Positions 5,085-5,106 of a DNA stretch of 5,106 nucleotides are shown here, one piece after another; within the stretch, counting starts at the first letter, position 1; every line of letters begins with the position of its first letter. Source of the DNA: Campylobacteraceae bacterium (GTDB lineage: Bacteria; Campylobacterota; Campylobacteria; Campylobacterales; Campylobacteraceae); NCBI GenBank assembly GCA_031256525.1, contig JAIRQK010000144.1:1-5106 (forward strand), given 5' to 3'. Made by a program: the position numbers and the translations under genes. Below the pieces are notes generated by a model. It saw only the letters and a list, made by a program, of their open reading frames with translations, had not been told where the DNA came from and did not search any database.

Positions 5085-5106
5085 GGGAATTTGCTGACAG
5101 GAACCG

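Noticed and set aside
1..5106. CRISPR array, insertion sequence ends, integrase or rRNA
   Set aside because: No regularly spaced repeats, transposase or integrase motifs, terminal inverted repeats with target duplications, or rRNA signatures were seen.

Overview
The window is AT-rich. The AT content, the A/T-rich spacers, GAGGAG or AAAGGA ribosome-binding sites, extended -10 promoters with poor -35 boxes, a CCA-encoding tRNA gene and an NhaA of the long-loop type together suggest a marine or free-living member of the Campylobacterota (Epsilonproteobacteria). Genus is not determined, and this is an inference from style, not from a marker gene. Every gene I can support lies on the minus strand, so transcription runs from the right end of the window to the left.

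Right end (about 4224-5106): a complete tRNA gene with a CAU anticodon (5008-5084) is followed by an AT-rich spacer. The spacer carries the best promoter in the window (TTGAAT, 17 bp, extended TACAAT) and a (AT)7 tract that abuts it. The promoter drives a monocistronic gene for a 178-residue putative lipoprotein containing three degenerate copies of one short motif. A 13-bp perfect hairpin follows its stop codon.

Middle (3422-4223): a 68-residue protein resembles the C-terminal, toxin-binding part of a Phd/YefM-type antitoxin. It lacks the N-terminal DNA-binding part and has no adjacent toxin gene. Upstream of it is a cluster of TTGTCT/AGACA boxes that could be an operator. Downstream is a 350-bp A/T-rich non-coding stretch that probably carries the promoter of the next operon.

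Left part (1-3421): three tightly spaced genes form a probable operon: nhaA (Na+/H+ antiporter, GTG start), then an AMP-forming acyl-CoA ligase of the medium/long-chain fatty acid type, then an exported protein of unknown function cut by the window edge. A 12-bp perfect hairpin spans the nhaA stop codon and may lower read-through into the ligase gene.

The nhaA and ligase genes are ordinary housekeeping functions (ion/pH homeostasis; activation of exogenous or recycled fatty acids). The block between nhaA and the tRNA looks accessory: an orphan antitoxin remnant and a repeat-containing lipoprotein next to a tRNA whose acceptor stem has two mismatches. I see no CRISPR array, transposase, integrase or complete novel system.
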